This document shows positions 1 to 9,586 of a stretch of 64,000 nt of DNA, piece after piece. The notes beneath the pieces were generated by a model that was given only the letters and a program-made list of their open reading frames with translations, was not told the origin of the DNA and made no database searches. Numbering within the stretch: position 1 is the stretch's first letter; every line of letters begins with the position of its first letter. A program made the position numbers and the translations under genes. This DNA is from Helicobacter valdiviensis (lineage in GTDB: Bacteria; Campylobacterota; Campylobacteria; Campylobacterales; Helicobacteraceae): NCBI RefSeq assembly GCF_003245365.1, contig NZ_NBIU01000007.1:1-64000 (forward strand). The letters are read 5' to 3'.

Positions 1-72
1 ATTGCTGGAAAAGTGGATTCTAAAAATGAAACTTATTTAAGTGGAAATGTAGGGGTTAAGTATAGGTTTTAA
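1..72 (+). CDS. C-terminal end of an autotransporter/outer-membrane beta-barrel protein (5' part outside the window)
   Basis: The first 23 codons are open from the window edge to a TAA at 70-72. They end in GNVGVKYRF, an alternating hydrophobic/aromatic strand with a terminal Phe. This is the typical last beta-strand (BAM recognition signal) of autotransporter or porin barrels. Only this strand is visible, so the passenger and family are unknown. It is followed by three hairpins. The outer-membrane barrel assignment is inference from the terminal motif alone. Confidence 0.6.
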   Translation: MAGKVDSKNETYLSGNVGVKYRF

Positions 73-73
73 A

Positions 74-114
74 AAGCTAGCTAGAAATTAAAGAAATTTG
101 TTTCTAGCTAGTTT
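74..114 (+). terminator. Hairpin directly downstream of the barrel gene
   Basis: Positions 76-87 pair with 101-112 (core CTAGCTAGAAA, one G-T wobble), and AA/TT extends the stem by two pairs around a 13-nt AT-rich loop. The hairpin begins two bases after the stop codon. No clean T-run follows, so it may be a weak terminator or an mRNA 3'-end stabiliser. Confidence 0.5.
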
Positions 115-171
115 AGAAGTTTTAATAAATTTAATTAAGGAATAAAATAAATATAATCCACAACATAAATA

Positions 172-203
172 AATTCTCTTATTCCCTAAAAACTAAGAGA
201 ATT
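172..203. repeat. 10-bp perfect inverted repeat (hairpin)
   Basis: AATTCTCTTA at 172-181 and its reverse complement at 194-203 flank a 12-nt loop. No T-run follows on either strand. It is the second of three hairpins between the barrel gene and cetA. Its role is not clear. Confidence 0.4.
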
Positions 204-245
204 GATAGAATTAATCTTTTAAAGTGTGGGATTGTTTAACTTTTT

Positions 246-270
246 GGAGGGGTTTATCCCTCCTATTTTT
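246..270 (+). terminator. Rho-independent terminator
   Basis: GGAGGG (246-251) pairs with CCCTCC (258-263) around a short loop. A T-rich tract (TATTTTTTACTTTTT) follows. The geometry is right for transcription leaving the barrel gene at the left edge. Confidence 0.75.
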
Positions 271-337
271 TACTTTTTAAAATTAGAGATTTACAAGTTT
301 CTAGCACAAAAGCTAAAATTGTATCTTTGCAAAATCT

Positions 338-1708
338 TTATGCAATCACTAGCTGTTTGTAAATTTCTTGACTTCTTGTTTCAAAATCTTGATAGAAACT
401 TTCAAGTTCTCTTAGTTTGTTGATATTTTCCTCTTTAGTTGCAAATTCCACAAATTCTCTAATACTGCTATTTAAACTAAAGACACTATTGCATACCTCA
501 TGACTAATTCCATTTTCATCATTCACTTCACAATAATCACTAATTGTGGGTTTTACTCCTGTGATGATTGTGGAATATGCACCCGATTTTTTAAGCACAC
601 AATCTAGCTTTAAAAGCATAATATAGGAATTTTTATGAGTTTGCAAAATAGTTTTTAACAAATGCTGTGCTTTTAAATCCATTTGTGAGAAAACAGATTG
701 GAAACTTGTAAGCAAATCATTAGAAGAATGAGAAATTTTATTAATACTCTCCACTAAAGTTGCAATATCATTAATCTCTTGGTTAATGATTTTTGTTGTA
801 GAAGAAATCTCTAGTGCTGTTTTTTGCGCTCTTTCTGCTAGTTTTCTAACCTCATCTGCTACAACTGCAAATCCTCTCCCATGCTCCCCTGCTCTTGCTG
901 CTTCAATAGCAGCATTGAGTGCTAAAAGATTAGTTTGATCGGTGATTTCTTTAATTAAAGCCACAAAAGAATCAATCTCTCCAATACGATTTACAAAACT
1001 ATCAAAGGCTTCTGAAGTTTGCTCCATCGTTAAAGTTAAATTTGAAAAATTATCTGAAATTGCTTCAATACTTGAAATTCCACTTTTAGATTGACTAGAA
1101 ATATCTTTAGTATCTTCTTTTACGCCATTCATTGCACCAATTACTACATTAAGATCGCTTGATACTATTTTTAAATCTTCATCTAAACTTCTAGAGCTTC
1201 TTTTTGAAATATGATTAACAATCAAACCTTTAGCCCCCAATTTATCAGCTTCTTCCATAGATTTTGTAGCTTGATTGATTAATTTTCCTGCATAAGCAAA
1301 AGTCCCTCTTAAACCACCTACTGAAAGCTTTCTTAAATACCTGCCCTCACTTGCAGCATTGATTGTCATATAACTTCCCTTAACAAAAGTTTCTACTTGA
1401 TCTGCTAAACGATTTAGCGACCAAGCAACCTCTCCAAGTCCGCTTTTATCTTTGATATTTACAATTCTAGCTTCCAAATTCCCTTCTGCCATTTGCTTAA
1501 TACACTCTGCAATATCTTTGATACACTTATCGCGTCTATTACCTGTTATTAGTCCAATAGCACAAAAAATAATTCCTAAAATAAAAATAGCAAATTCTAA
1601 TAAAAAATGAATATTTAACGCTTCTGCTACAAACAAAGCAACAAAAGTAATAATAAACCCTATACACATCAAACGGAATGAATTATAAAGATAAAATGTA
1701 TTCTTCAT
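338..1708 (-). CDS. cetA: CetA-like energy-taxis methyl-accepting chemotaxis protein
   Basis: 456-aa signal transducer. Two membrane segments (about residues 12-30 and 34-56) are joined by a very short turn, so there is no periplasmic sensor domain. HAMP-like regions follow, then a chemoreceptor hairpin tip (about 254-290, including [17 protein letters not shown]). The architecture, length and immediately upstream PAS partner match Campylobacter CetA (Tlp9, about 459 aa), the membrane half of a two-protein energy-taxis receptor that reads signals through CetB. The start is supported by AAGGAGC about 7 nt upstream. The gene overlaps the end of cetB by 26 bp, which implies coupled translation. 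The tail beyond the signalling domain (about 350-456) has no assigned role. Confidence 0.87.
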   Translation of the reverse strand: MKNTFYLYNSFRLMCIGFIITFVALFVAEALNIHFLLEFAIFILGIIFCAIGLITGNRRDKCIKDIAECIKQMAEGNLEARIVNIKDKSGLGEVAWSLNRLADQVETFVKGSYMTINAASEGRYLRKLSVGGLRGTFAYAGKLINQATKSMEEADKLGAKGLIVNHISKRSSRSLDEDLKIVSSDLNVVIGAMNGVKEDTKDISSQSKSGISSIEAISDNFSNLTLTMEQTSEAFDSFVNRIGEIDSFVALIKEITDQTNLLALNAAIEAARAGEHGRGFAVVADEVRKLAERAQKTALEISSTTKIINQEINDIATLVESINKISHSSNDLLTSFQSVFSQMDLKAQHLLKTILQTHKNSYIMLLKLDCVLKKSGAYSTIITGVKPTISDYCEVNDENGISHEVCNSVFSLNSSIREFVEFATKEENINKLRELESFYQDFETRSQEIYKQLVIA

Positions 1709-2189
1709 AGCTTGCTCCTTCTTTTTTTAATAGTTCTTCTAAGAGTGTTTGGCTTTTTGCTATTCCACCTTCTTTTTCTGCACTAACAAGTTGTGAATAG
1801 ATTTTTTCAATTTTTGAAATTGCTTCTTTTTTGGGCTTTAATCTTACAGAATGATAACCCACCACTTTTCCTTCTCCATTAAAAGAAGGACTAACAAAAG
1901 CAATCACCCAATAATAAGCACCCTCTTTAGAAAGATTTTTGACATAGGCCACAATCTCTTTGCCATTTTGGATATGCTCCCAAAGAAGCTTAAACACAAT
2001 GCGTGGCATATCTGGATGTCGCACGATATTATGAGCTTTTCCTAAAAGCTCTTGCTCTTGATAGCCTGAAAGTTCTATAAAAACATCATTGCAATAAAGT
2101 ATTTTTCCTTTCAAATCTGTTTTAGACACAATTAATTCACCCTCTGGAACATTCCTTTGTTCACTTGTTGGGATTATTTGTTGTTTCAT
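1683..2189 (-). CDS. cetB: CetB-like PAS-domain energy-taxis protein
   Basis: 168-aa cytoplasmic protein with a single Aer-type PAS domain (about residues 15-125), showing [27 protein letters not shown] and [12 protein letters not shown]. In Campylobacter, CetB binds FAD and passes redox status to CetA. Size and sequence fit that family (165 aa in C. jejuni). The start is set by AAGGAGT before the ATG. It is the first gene of a cetB-cetA pair with a 26-bp overlap. FAD binding is inferred from the family. Confidence 0.87.
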   Translation of the reverse strand: MKQQIIPTSEQRNVPEGELIVSKTDLKGKILYCNDVFIELSGYQEQELLGKAHNIVRHPDMPRIVFKLLWEHIQNGKEIVAYVKNLSKEGAYYWVIAFVSPSFNGEGKVVGYHSVRLKPKKEAISKIEKIYSQLVSAEKEGGIAKSQTLLEELLKKEGASYEEYILSL

Positions 2190-2404
2190 AACTACTCCTT
2201 ATCTTTAGCTTTAAAGTATCATAATCAATTTGAGGTTTTTAAGAAAGAGACATTTTATTTTACATGTATCAAGAAAGTATCAAGAATATATAAAGTTTAT
2301 GTGAATTTCTACAAATCCAAATATGGTTAATGAAATTTTACTTTTTAATACTAAATATTATTTATGATTAAGTATATACTACCTAATTCATACATTAAAT
2401 TAAC

Positions 2405-3487
2405 TTAATCTTGTCCTATCCATTTAAATACTATTTTTCTTGTTACTTTATTTAAAATACTGCGTAAAGCACCCCAATGCATAAACGCTCCACCAAGCAA
2501 TCCTATAAGGCTTCCTATCACAATATCTTGCACTCTAGCCCTAATAATAATATCTGGATTGTAGTTCATAAAACTTGTAATTTCTGCCAAGTAAGTAGAA
2601 TAAGGAGTTAAAAAAATCATAGCAAGTGCATAATTTCTCACCACTAAAAATTCCGCACAAAACATAAGCACCATCATCAAAATTGCAAACACTAAAGGTT
2701 CAAAAGTAAAATGCAAAAGAAAATAAGCTAGACTAACTCCAATAATTGTTCCAAAAATCCTTTGGAGTTGTTTTACCCAAATTTGCTTAAAAGTAATTGC
2801 AGTCATCACAGCAGCACAAGAGATTCCAACCCAATAGCCACGATCTAGCTCTAAACAACTTTGCAAAAACATAGAAGCTCCTACAAAAAATGCAATAATA
2901 ATAGGATCTACAACAATTACCCCAAACCCAAATTCTCCCACCTTTGGAATAGGTTTTGTAGGATGTTTAAAAAGATAAATCACACTTAGCGCATAAAGTA
3001 AAACCATAATATTTGCAACCATTGTCCCTAAAGCAACAAGCCCAATAGCAAAGGGATATTCTTCAAGAGAAAAAGGAATATAAGTGCCTAAAATCGTAGC
3101 AAAAGTAAAAAAGAAAAATCCAGGAGCCCCTATACTAAAATAACGCACCACTTGTGCACTCACTAAAGTTACTAGAAATACAATTAAAGGAATAAAGCTA
3201 GGAAAAGCCTGCCCTATTAAGCCTAGAGTAAAACTCACAATAATCCCAAAAGCACACGACATACTTAAAATCATTTTATGATAAATTGGAGTATCTGGCA
3301 CATACAAAAAAATCATTGCCCCTATCACACTCACAAGCCCATATTGAGGATAGCCAAGTTTTGCAGAAATATAAAGCAAAATCGCAACGCAAAGTCCTGC
3401 AAAAAATGGCATTTGCCAAAGCCTATCGCTTTTATTCCAAGTAAAAATCAATTTTATTTCATTTTGCATTTTTTGCACAAAAGACAT
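2405..3487 (-). CDS. FUSC-family inner-membrane protein, putative aromatic-compound exporter
   Basis: 360-aa polytopic protein with about ten hydrophobic segments in two halves. The second half carries GYWVGISCAAVMTAITF followed by a helix and GTIIGVSLAYFLL, the pattern of the FUSC/AaeB (fusaric acid resistance-like) family. Members are thought to export aromatic acids or other small toxic compounds; the substrate here is unknown. It lacks the long cytoplasmic domain of full-length AaeB. AAGGAAG about 6 nt before the ATG supports the start. It stands alone between cetAB and the pglK cluster. Confidence 0.72.
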   Translation of the reverse strand: MSFVQKMQNEIKLIFTWNKSDRLWQMPFFAGLCVAILLYISAKLGYPQYGLVSVIGAMIFLYVPDTPIYHKMILSMSCAFGIIVSFTLGLIGQAFPSFIPLIVFLVTLVSAQVVRYFSIGAPGFFFFTFATILGTYIPFSLEEYPFAIGLVALGTMVANIMVLLYALSVIYLFKHPTKPIPKVGEFGFGVIVVDPIIIAFFVGASMFLQSCLELDRGYWVGISCAAVMTAITFKQIWVKQLQRIFGTIIGVSLAYFLLHFTFEPLVFAILMMVLMFCAEFLVVRNYALAMIFLTPYSTYLAEITSFMNYNPDIIIRARVQDIVIGSLIGLLGGAFMHWGALRSILNKVTRKIVFKWIGQD

Positions 3488-3838
3488 CTGGCTTCCTTAA
3501 GTAAATTTTTTGAGATTTTTTCAAGAATCTTAGCATATAAATTTGTTTTTATTTCTAAGAAAAATAATAATAGATATATAAAAATAACAATAGGCAACAA
3601 ACAATTCTTAAACTTAATGTAAAATTCAACAAAGCCTAGATACACCAAAACACTACACACCACAAAGAAAATCCACAAAAAGCTAAAAGTGCAAAAAATA
3701 TAGATTATGGCGTTGGTGCGTTAGGGATTATCACAATTAGAGAAAAATAAATGCATTATTAGTGATTAAGATTGCAACAAGACAAAATACTTATACTTAG
3801 CATTTATATTACAAAAATTTAATCAATTTTATTTTATA
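3488..3838. other. Intergenic region between divergent genes
   Basis: AT-rich 350-bp spacer between the FUSC gene (minus) and pglK (plus). It holds the FUSC ribosome-binding site and the pglK promoter. A 74-codon hydrophobic frame on the minus strand (3454-3678) begins at TTG without a Shine-Dalgarno site and overlaps the FUSC start, so it is not called as a gene. Nothing else is recognisable. Confidence 0.5.
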
Positions 3839-3840
3839 AT
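3835..3840 (+). promoter_or_regulatory. -10 box of the pglK cluster
   Basis: A perfect TATAAT lies at 3835-3840 in a T-rich context with no clear -35 box, which is normal for epsilonproteobacterial sigma-70 promoters. It overlaps the first possible ATG (3839), which argues that translation begins further downstream, at 3863. Confidence 0.6.
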
Positions 3841-3862
3841 GTTAAAAAACTATAGGTTAGCT

Positions 3863-5572
3863 ATGATTTCGCAACTAAAAATAATTTTATCTAAAAAAGA
3901 TAGGCGTTATGTCTTTTTCTTACTTTTTATGTCTTTAGTGATTTCTTTAATTGAGCTTGTAGGTATAAGTGCAATTGCACCTTTTATTTCCATTGCAAGT
4001 GATTTTTCTCTCATTACTTCAAAACCTTATTTTGCATATTTTTATCATCTATTTTCTTTCCAAAATCCTTATGATTTTGTAGTTTTCTTTGGTGTGGCAC
4101 TTTTGATTTTCTATGCTTTTAGAAGCCTTATTAATCTTTTTTACCAACATCTCTTAGCGCGTTTTACTTTTTTCCGCTATCACTTGATTGTAGGGCGTTT
4201 ATTTGTAAATTATCTAGGTATGAATTATCAAGATTTTATTACAAAAAATACAAGCCATCTCACTAAAACCATCACCACAGAAGCCCATAATTTTACAATT
4301 TTACTCTCTGCTTTTTTATTTATGACTTCTGAAGTTTTTGTAGTTTTATTACTTTATGGAACTTTATTGTTTGTAAATTTTAAAATTACTCTAGGACTTA
4401 CCTTAATTCTTGGTGTCTTTGGACTTTTGATGAGCAAACTCATCTCAAGACGCATTAAAAGTCAAGGTAAAGAAAGAGAATTTTACCAAAAGGGATTTTT
4501 TGAAACACTCACAAGCAGTTTTGGAAATTATAAAATTATCAAACTCCAATGCAATGATGCTGTAATCTTAGAAAAATTCAACAATTCTTCTTATGGTTAT
4601 TCTTTAGCTAATATCAAAAATCAAACTTTTTTCCACATTCCACGCCTTTTATTAGAAGCACTAGGATTTTGTATGATGATTTTAGTAGTGCTTTATCTTT
4701 TTATTAGCCAAAATGGCAATATTAGTGGCTATTTGCCCTTGCTTTCTATGTATGTTTTGGCACTCTACCGCCTTTTGCCCTCCATTAATCGTATTTTAGA
4801 TTCTTATAATAAAATTCTTTTTAATTTCCGCTCTTTAGAGATTATCTATCAAGATGTGCTATTGCAAACCAAACAACTGGGCGAAGAAAAAATTGACTTT
4901 AAAAATGAAATCAAACTTATAGATGTTAGCTTTGCCTACACGCAAGGAAAAGAGATTTTAAAACATTTAAATCTTAATATCAAAAAAGGTTCTAAAGTGG
5001 CATTTATAGGAGAATCTGGAAGTGGCAAAAGCACTTTAATTGATTTAATCATTAGCCTTTTAGAACCTAAAAGTGGAAAAATCCAAATTGATGGTGTAGA
5101 TTTAGAACCCAAAAATCTTAAAAGTTGGCGTAAAAAAATAGGCTATATTCCACAAAATGTGTATCTTTTTGATGGGGATATTGCCCAAAATGTAGCTTTT
5201 GGGAGAGAATTTGATGAAGAAAAAATCATCTCTTGTTTAAAACTTGCAAATATCTATGATTTTCTAGCCAAAAAAGAAGGGATTTATACGCAAGTAGGCG
5301 ATGGAGGTATTGCACTTAGTGGCGGACAAAAACAAAGAGTGGCCATTGCTAGAGCACTCTATGGAGATCCTGAAATTTTAGTTTTAGATGAGGCTACAAG
5401 TGCGCTAGATAACCAAACCGAGCAAAAAATTATGGATGAAATCTACCAAATTTCCAAAAATAAAACCTTGCTTATCATAGCCCACCGTCTAAGCACAATT
5501 AAAAATTGTGATATTATCTATAAAATCCAAAATGGTTTGCCACAAGCCATTAGCTATGATACGCTAACTTAA
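3863..5572 (+). CDS. pglK: PglK/WlaB-like ABC transporter, lipid-linked oligosaccharide flippase
   Basis: ABC exporter half-transporter. The N-terminal membrane domain resembles Campylobacter PglK in several stretches (ASDFS, HLLARF, SEVFVVLLLYG, YVLALYRLLPS). The nucleotide-binding domain has Walker A GESGSGKST, signature LSGGQKQR, Walker B ILVLDEATSALD and the H-loop AHRLST. PglK flips the undecaprenyl-PP-linked N-glycan to the periplasm using ATP. An upstream ATG at 3839 would give 577 aa, but it lies in the -10 box and has no Shine-Dalgarno site. The ATG at 3863 (569 aa) has AGG six nt upstream and aligns with the known PglK start. Three glycosyltransferases follow. No pglB is in the window. 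Confidence 0.85.
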   Translation: MISQLKIILSKKDRRYVFFLLFMSLVISLIELVGISAIAPFISIASDFSLITSKPYFAYFYHLFSFQNPYDFVVFFGVALLIFYAFRSLINLFYQHLLARFTFFRYHLIVGRLFVNYLGMNYQDFITKNTSHLTKTITTEAHNFTILLSAFLFMTSEVFVVLLLYGTLLFVNFKITLGLTLILGVFGLLMSKLISRRIKSQGKEREFYQKGFFETLTSSFGNYKIIKLQCNDAVILEKFNNSSYGYSLANIKNQTFFHIPRLLLEALGFCMMILVVLYLFISQNGNISGYLPLLSMYVLALYRLLPSINRILDSYNKILFNFRSLEIIYQDVLLQTKQLGEEKIDFKNEIKLIDVSFAYTQGKEILKHLNLNIKKGSKVAFIGESGSGKSTLIDLIISLLEPKSGKIQIDGVDLEPKNLKSWRKKIGYIPQNVYLFDGDIAQNVAFGREFDEEKIISCLKLANIYDFLAKKEGIYTQVGDGGIALSGGQKQRVAIARALYGDPEILVLDEATSALDNQTEQKIMDEIYQISKNKTLLIIAHRLSTIKNCDIIYKIQNGLPQAISYDTLT

Positions 5573-5583
5573 AGGAGTAGATT

Positions 5584-6516
5584 ATGGATTTATCTCATTT
5601 TGGAAATCTCCCAAAAGTTAGCGTGATTTTAACCACATTTGAGAGAGAATATTTCTTCACAGAAGCCATTGAAAGCATACTAGATCAAGACTATCCTAAT
5701 CTAGAAATCATCATTAGCGATGATGGCTCTAGCGATAATACCTTTAGCATTGCTAGTGAGTATGCTAATGATTATCCTTTCATCAAAGTTGTGCAAAACT
5801 CACGCACCAAAGGTTCAGCAGGCAATCGCAATAACGGATTAGATTATGCAAGTGGGGAATTAGTAATGCTTTTAGATGATGATGATTTGCTTTTTAAAGA
5901 AGCCATTTCGCAAATGATGGAAGTATATCTACAAAATAATGGAAAATATGGGATTATCACTGCAAATTGCACTAGAAGTGATGATGGCTCACTTTCTGGA
6001 AAAGGCGTTATTGAATCGCGAGAAATTAGCTTTGTTGAAGTGCTTTGTGGAGAGTTAAAAGGAGAGTTTATTACTCTTTTTAGGCGTAATTTACTTGGAA
6101 AAAGACGCTTTAATGAAAACTTACAAAGAGGTAATATGGGACTTTTATGGCTAAAACTTCATAAGCAAAGCCCCTGTTTTTATCTCCATCGCCCTTTAAA
6201 ATTTTATAGAATTCACGCAGAATCTCTTACGCAAAACCTAAAATACAAACCCTTAGAAATGGTAAAAAACTACGAACAAGATATTTTACTTTTTTACAAA
6301 GAACGCATTAAATACTGCCCTAAACATCTTGCAGAACTTTGTGCGATCGCTGCACTCCTTTATAGACAAGGAGGAGACTATAAAAGATCTTTTAAAAAAA
6401 TTATTCAAAGTCTCTTTATCTATCCCAATCTACTTGCCCTTAAAGCCTTAGGTTGCCTTGTGCTTCCTGATTATTTCTTGCCTCACTTAAATATCAAGCA
6501 AAGAGTAGAAAAATGA
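5584..6516 (+). CDS. Family 2 glycosyltransferase, PglI-like
   Basis: 310-aa GT-A enzyme. The nucleotide-sugar site is visible as VSVILTTFERE, IIISDDGSSDNT and the metal-binding MLLDDDDLL. The middle region (SGKG, GEF, KRRFNE) resembles Campylobacter PglI (309 aa), which adds the branching glucose to the N-glycan. AAAGGAG precedes the ATG and pglK ends 11 bp upstream. The next gene overlaps by 4 bp (ATGA). The sugar transferred cannot be read from the sequence, so the PglI role is inference from similarity and context. Confidence 0.75.
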   Translation: MDLSHFGNLPKVSVILTTFEREYFFTEAIESILDQDYPNLEIIISDDGSSDNTFSIASEYANDYPFIKVVQNSRTKGSAGNRNNGLDYASGELVMLLDDDDLLFKEAISQMMEVYLQNNGKYGIITANCTRSDDGSLSGKGVIESREISFVEVLCGELKGEFITLFRRNLLGKRRFNENLQRGNMGLLWLKLHKQSPCFYLHRPLKFYRIHAESLTQNLKYKPLEMVKNYEQDILLFYKERIKYCPKHLAELCAIAALLYRQGGDYKRSFKKIIQSLFIYPNLLALKALGCLVLPDYFLPHLNIKQRVEK

Positions 6517-7628
6517 GTAATTTTAGACTTCTTCTATCTATCCGTTCTTTAAATTTTGGTGGAGCAGAGAGACAATGGGTTCTTTTAGCCAAAGAACTTG
6601 CCAAAAAAGAAGGAATCACACTACTTCTTTGCACGCTTTATGGAGGAGGCACATTAGAAGATGAAATTAGCGGTATCCCTCATATTTGTATCCACAAAAA
6701 AGGCAAGGGGGATTTTTTATTTTTAATGCGTTATAGAAAAGTGATTAAAGATTTTAAACCTGATTGCATTTATTCTTTTATGCCTGATATGAATCTTTTT
6801 AGTCTTTTTGCAAGTTTTGGATTAAAAACTAAGCGTGTATGGGGTTTTAGAACAAGTGGGATTAATCTTGCAACACTTAGCTTTTTTTCTAAAATCTATT
6901 TTTATACACAAAAATTTTTTAGCTCCTATGCTGATAATATTATTTGCAATTCTAAAGATGCTATTAGTTTTTACACACAGCATTCTTATACAATGACAAA
7001 AGCAAAAGTAGTTTATAATGGCATAGATACAAAAAGATTCTGCCCCAAAAACACAAAAGAACTTAAAACCTCCCTCAAAATCCCAAGCAACGCCTTTGTC
7101 TTTGGAATTTGTGCTAGAATGAATGTAGCCAAAGATTATCCTTTGTTTTGCAAAGGAGCAAGAGAGATTTTAGAGCAAAATACAGATGTTTTTTTTATCT
7201 CTTTAGGAAAAAAGGATACGAAAATTCTAAAAACTTGTTTGGAAATTTTAGGAGATTTTCAAGAAAGATTTTTATTTTTAGATACGATTAAAAATGTAGA
7301 GGATTATTTGCCACTTTTTGATTGCATTGTATCCACTTCCATAAATGAAGGATTTTCAAACTCCATAGCAGAAGCAATGAGTGCTGGAGCTTTGCCTATT
7401 ATTTCACGCGTGGGTGAGAGCGAAATGATTGCAGATTTTAACCAACCCTACTCTTTTAGCTTTGAAAAGCAAGATTTACAAGGCTTTATAAACTGCCTAA
7501 ACTCTCTTTTACAACTAAAAGACACACCAACCTTACAAACCCTAAAACAACACGCACGCACACATATTATAGATAATTTTTCTATTCCCAAAATGGTAGA
7601 AAATACTTTGGAGATTTTAAAAAAATGA
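6513..7628 (+). CDS. Family 4 (GT-B) glycosyltransferase
   Basis: 371-aa GT-B enzyme with the N-terminal glycine-rich loop (LNFGGAERQW) and a C-terminal donor-sugar domain with INEGFSNSIAEAMSAG, the EX7E-type motif of GT4 retaining transferases. It does not closely match PglA, PglH or PglJ from memory. It overlaps both neighbours by 4 bp, so it is co-translated within the pglK cluster and probably builds the same oligosaccharide. Donor and acceptor are unknown. Confidence 0.75.
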   Translation: MSNFRLLLSIRSLNFGGAERQWVLLAKELAKKEGITLLLCTLYGGGTLEDEISGIPHICIHKKGKGDFLFLMRYRKVIKDFKPDCIYSFMPDMNLFSLFASFGLKTKRVWGFRTSGINLATLSFFSKIYFYTQKFFSSYADNIICNSKDAISFYTQHSYTMTKAKVVYNGIDTKRFCPKNTKELKTSLKIPSNAFVFGICARMNVAKDYPLFCKGAREILEQNTDVFFISLGKKDTKILKTCLEILGDFQERFLFLDTIKNVEDYLPLFDCIVSTSINEGFSNSIAEAMSAGALPIISRVGESEMIADFNQPYSFSFEKQDLQGFINCLNSLLQLKDTPTLQTLKQHARTHIIDNFSIPKMVENTLEILKK

Positions 7629-8773
7629 AACTTACAATCTTACTCTATTCTTTAGGTGCAGGTGGGGCTGAACGCATTACTTCTTTGCTTTTAGAAGAGC
7701 TTTGCAAAGAATATGAGATTACTTTGGTGCTTTTAGAAGATATTTTACACTACCCTCTTCCTAAAGAAGTTAAAAAAATCATTTTAGGTAAAAACAAAAT
7801 GCAAGAAAATGGCATTAAAAAACTTCTTAAAATCCCATTCTTAGCTTATAAATATTCCAAAATCCTTAAAGATTCCACCCATTCACTCTCTTTAATGAAT
7901 CGCCCAAACTATATCAATATTCTTGCTTCATTTTTAGCTAAAAAACCTAAAATCTTCATTAGTGAGCGTTCTTTCCCTAGCGAACAATATGGCTATAAAA
8001 ATCTAAATTCCAAAATCAATAAATTCTTAATAAAAACCCTCTATCCCTTTGCTTATAAAATTTCTGCAAACTCTCCACAAACTCTGCAAGATTTGCAAGA
8101 AAATTTCAAAATCCATGAGAAAAAACTCACTTTCTTGCCCAATCTTTTTAATCTTACAAAAATAGAACAACTCTCCAAAGAAAATACGCAAGAAAAAAAC
8201 TTAGTTCTCCAAAAAAAGAAAGAAGGAAAATTTATCTTTTTAAACATAGGTAGGCTAGATTGTGGCAAAAACCACGCACTTTTAATTGAAAGTTTCTCAA
8301 AACTCAAACAAAAAGACAAAGCCCATCTTTTCATTATCGGAGCAGGAGAACTTAAAAATAAATTAGAAGAACAAATAAGCACCCTAGGTTTAAAAAACCA
8401 TATCTCACTTTTGGGTGCTTTAAAAAATCCCTATGCACCGCTAAGCTGTGCAGATTGCTTTGTATTTGCCTCAAACCATGAAGGTTTTCCTAATGTTTTA
8501 GTGGAATCTTTAGCACTTGGTGTGCCTATTATTACCACAGATTGTGCTCCTAAGATGATTTTAGAATGCAAAGAAGATTTTTTACAAAGCTCTAAAATTA
8601 GCAAATGTGGCATTACTGTGCCTTTAGGAGATACTTTACAAATGTATATGGCAATGGATAAAGTTATGCAAGAACCTTTATTTATTCAAGAAAATATAAA
8701 AGAAAGTGCTAAAAGATTTAGCTTGCCACATCTTTTGCCACTTTATAAACAATGGCTTGAAATAAACCTTTAA
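7625..8773 (+). CDS. Family 4 glycosyltransferase, PglJ-like
   Basis: 382-aa GT-B enzyme. The N-terminal YSLGAGGAERI, the motif MNRPNYI, the stretch NKFLIKTLYP and the C-terminal GRLDCGKNHALLI and NHEGFPNVLVESLALG align well with C. jejuni PglJ, which adds GalNAc to the lipid-linked N-glycan. It starts within the ATGA overlap with the previous gene and ends the cluster. The PglJ role is inferred; a related PglH-type role is possible. Confidence 0.75.
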   Translation: MKLTILLYSLGAGGAERITSLLLEELCKEYEITLVLLEDILHYPLPKEVKKIILGKNKMQENGIKKLLKIPFLAYKYSKILKDSTHSLSLMNRPNYINILASFLAKKPKIFISERSFPSEQYGYKNLNSKINKFLIKTLYPFAYKISANSPQTLQDLQENFKIHEKKLTFLPNLFNLTKIEQLSKENTQEKNLVLQKKKEGKFIFLNIGRLDCGKNHALLIESFSKLKQKDKAHLFIIGAGELKNKLEEQISTLGLKNHISLLGALKNPYAPLSCADCFVFASNHEGFPNVLVESLALGVPIITTDCAPKMILECKEDFLQSSKISKCGITVPLGDTLQMYMAMDKVMQEPLFIQENIKESAKRFSLPHLLPLYKQWLEINL

Positions 8774-8784
8774 GTATTTCTTGC

Positions 8785-8790
8785 TACAAT
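8785..8790 (+). promoter_or_regulatory. Extended -10 promoter of the thiF/moeB-bioD pair
   Basis: TGCTACAAT places TACAAT at 8785-8790, about 22 bp before the start codon. The TGn extension matches that seen at several other genes in this window. Confidence 0.6.
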
Positions 8791-8812
8791 TCTTACAAAA
8801 AAGGTAAAAATT

Positions 8813-9586
8813 ATGATTTTTTCAACCGAACAATTAGAACGCTATAATAGAAATATCCTTCTAAGTGGCTTTGGAGAAGAAGGACAAGAAAAACTCCATA
8901 ACGCAAAAGTCTTAGTAATCGGTGCTGGAGGGCTTGGCTCTCCTGTGCTTTACTATCTAGCAGCTGCTGGAGTTGGCACTCTAGGAATTTGTGATGGAGA
9001 TGTGGTGGATCTTTCTAATTTGCAACGCCAAATTATCCACACTACAAATGATTTAGATAAACTAAAAGTAATCTCTGCTAAAGAAAAACTCTCAGCCCTC
9101 AATCCAGATTTAAAAATCTTCACTTATAAAGATAGAATAAATTCTAAAAATATTTTAGAACTTTTAAGTGATTATGATTATGTGATTGAAGCAACAGATA
9201 TATTTAGCTCAAAATTTCTCATTAATGATGCTTGTGTTTTAGCCAATAAAACTCTTATTCGCGGGAGTGCTTTACATTTTTGCGGACAGCTTATGAGTAT
9301 CAAGCCAAAAGAGAGTGCTTGTTATGCTTGTTTGTTTGATACTCCACCCACTGGAGAAGTCCCAACAGGAGCAAGTGTGGGAATCTTAGGAGCCGTTGCA
9401 GGACTTTTTGGAACATTACAAGCCAATGAAGCTATTAAAATCATCACAGGAGTTGGAACCCCTTTATACAACCAAATTCTAACTTGTGATGTAAGAGAAA
9501 TGGATTTTAGAAAAATTGCTATCAAACGCAATGAAAATTGTCGCGTTTGCGGTCAAAAAGGCATCACTTCTTTAAAGGATTATTGA
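8813..9586 (+). CDS. ThiF/MoeB/HesA-family E1-like adenylyltransferase
   Basis: 257-aa cytoplasmic enzyme. It shows the ATP-binding VIGAGGLGSP loop (about 35-44), the Asp/Arg segment DLSNLQRQI, and two CxxC pairs (CYAC and CRVC) forming a structural zinc site. E1-like proteins adenylate the C-terminal Gly-Gly of ThiS or MoaD for thiamine or molybdopterin sulfur transfer. Which carrier it serves cannot be decided here, because neither thiS nor moaD is adjacent. The stop overlaps the bioD start by one base (TGATG), so the two are probably co-translated. Confidence 0.8.
   Translation: MIFSTEQLERYNRNILLSGFGEEGQEKLHNAKVLVIGAGGLGSPVLYYLAAAGVGTLGICDGDVVDLSNLQRQIIHTTNDLDKLKVISAKEKLSALNPDLKIFTYKDRINSKNILELLSDYDYVIEATDIFSSKFLINDACVLANKTLIRGSALHFCGQLMSIKPKESACYACLFDTPPTGEVPTGASVGILGAVAGLFGTLQANEAIKIITGVGTPLYNQILTCDVREMDFRKIAIKRNENCRVCGQKGITSLKDY

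Noticed and set aside
226..423. 65-codon plus-strand frame after the terminators
   Set aside because: It runs over the terminator hairpin at 246-270 and into the antisense of cetA; no ribosome-binding site.
3454..3678. 74-codon hydrophobic frame upstream of and overlapping the FUSC gene (minus strand)
   Set aside because: TTG start, no ribosome-binding site, overlaps the conserved FUSC start by 34 bp, no recognisable family.
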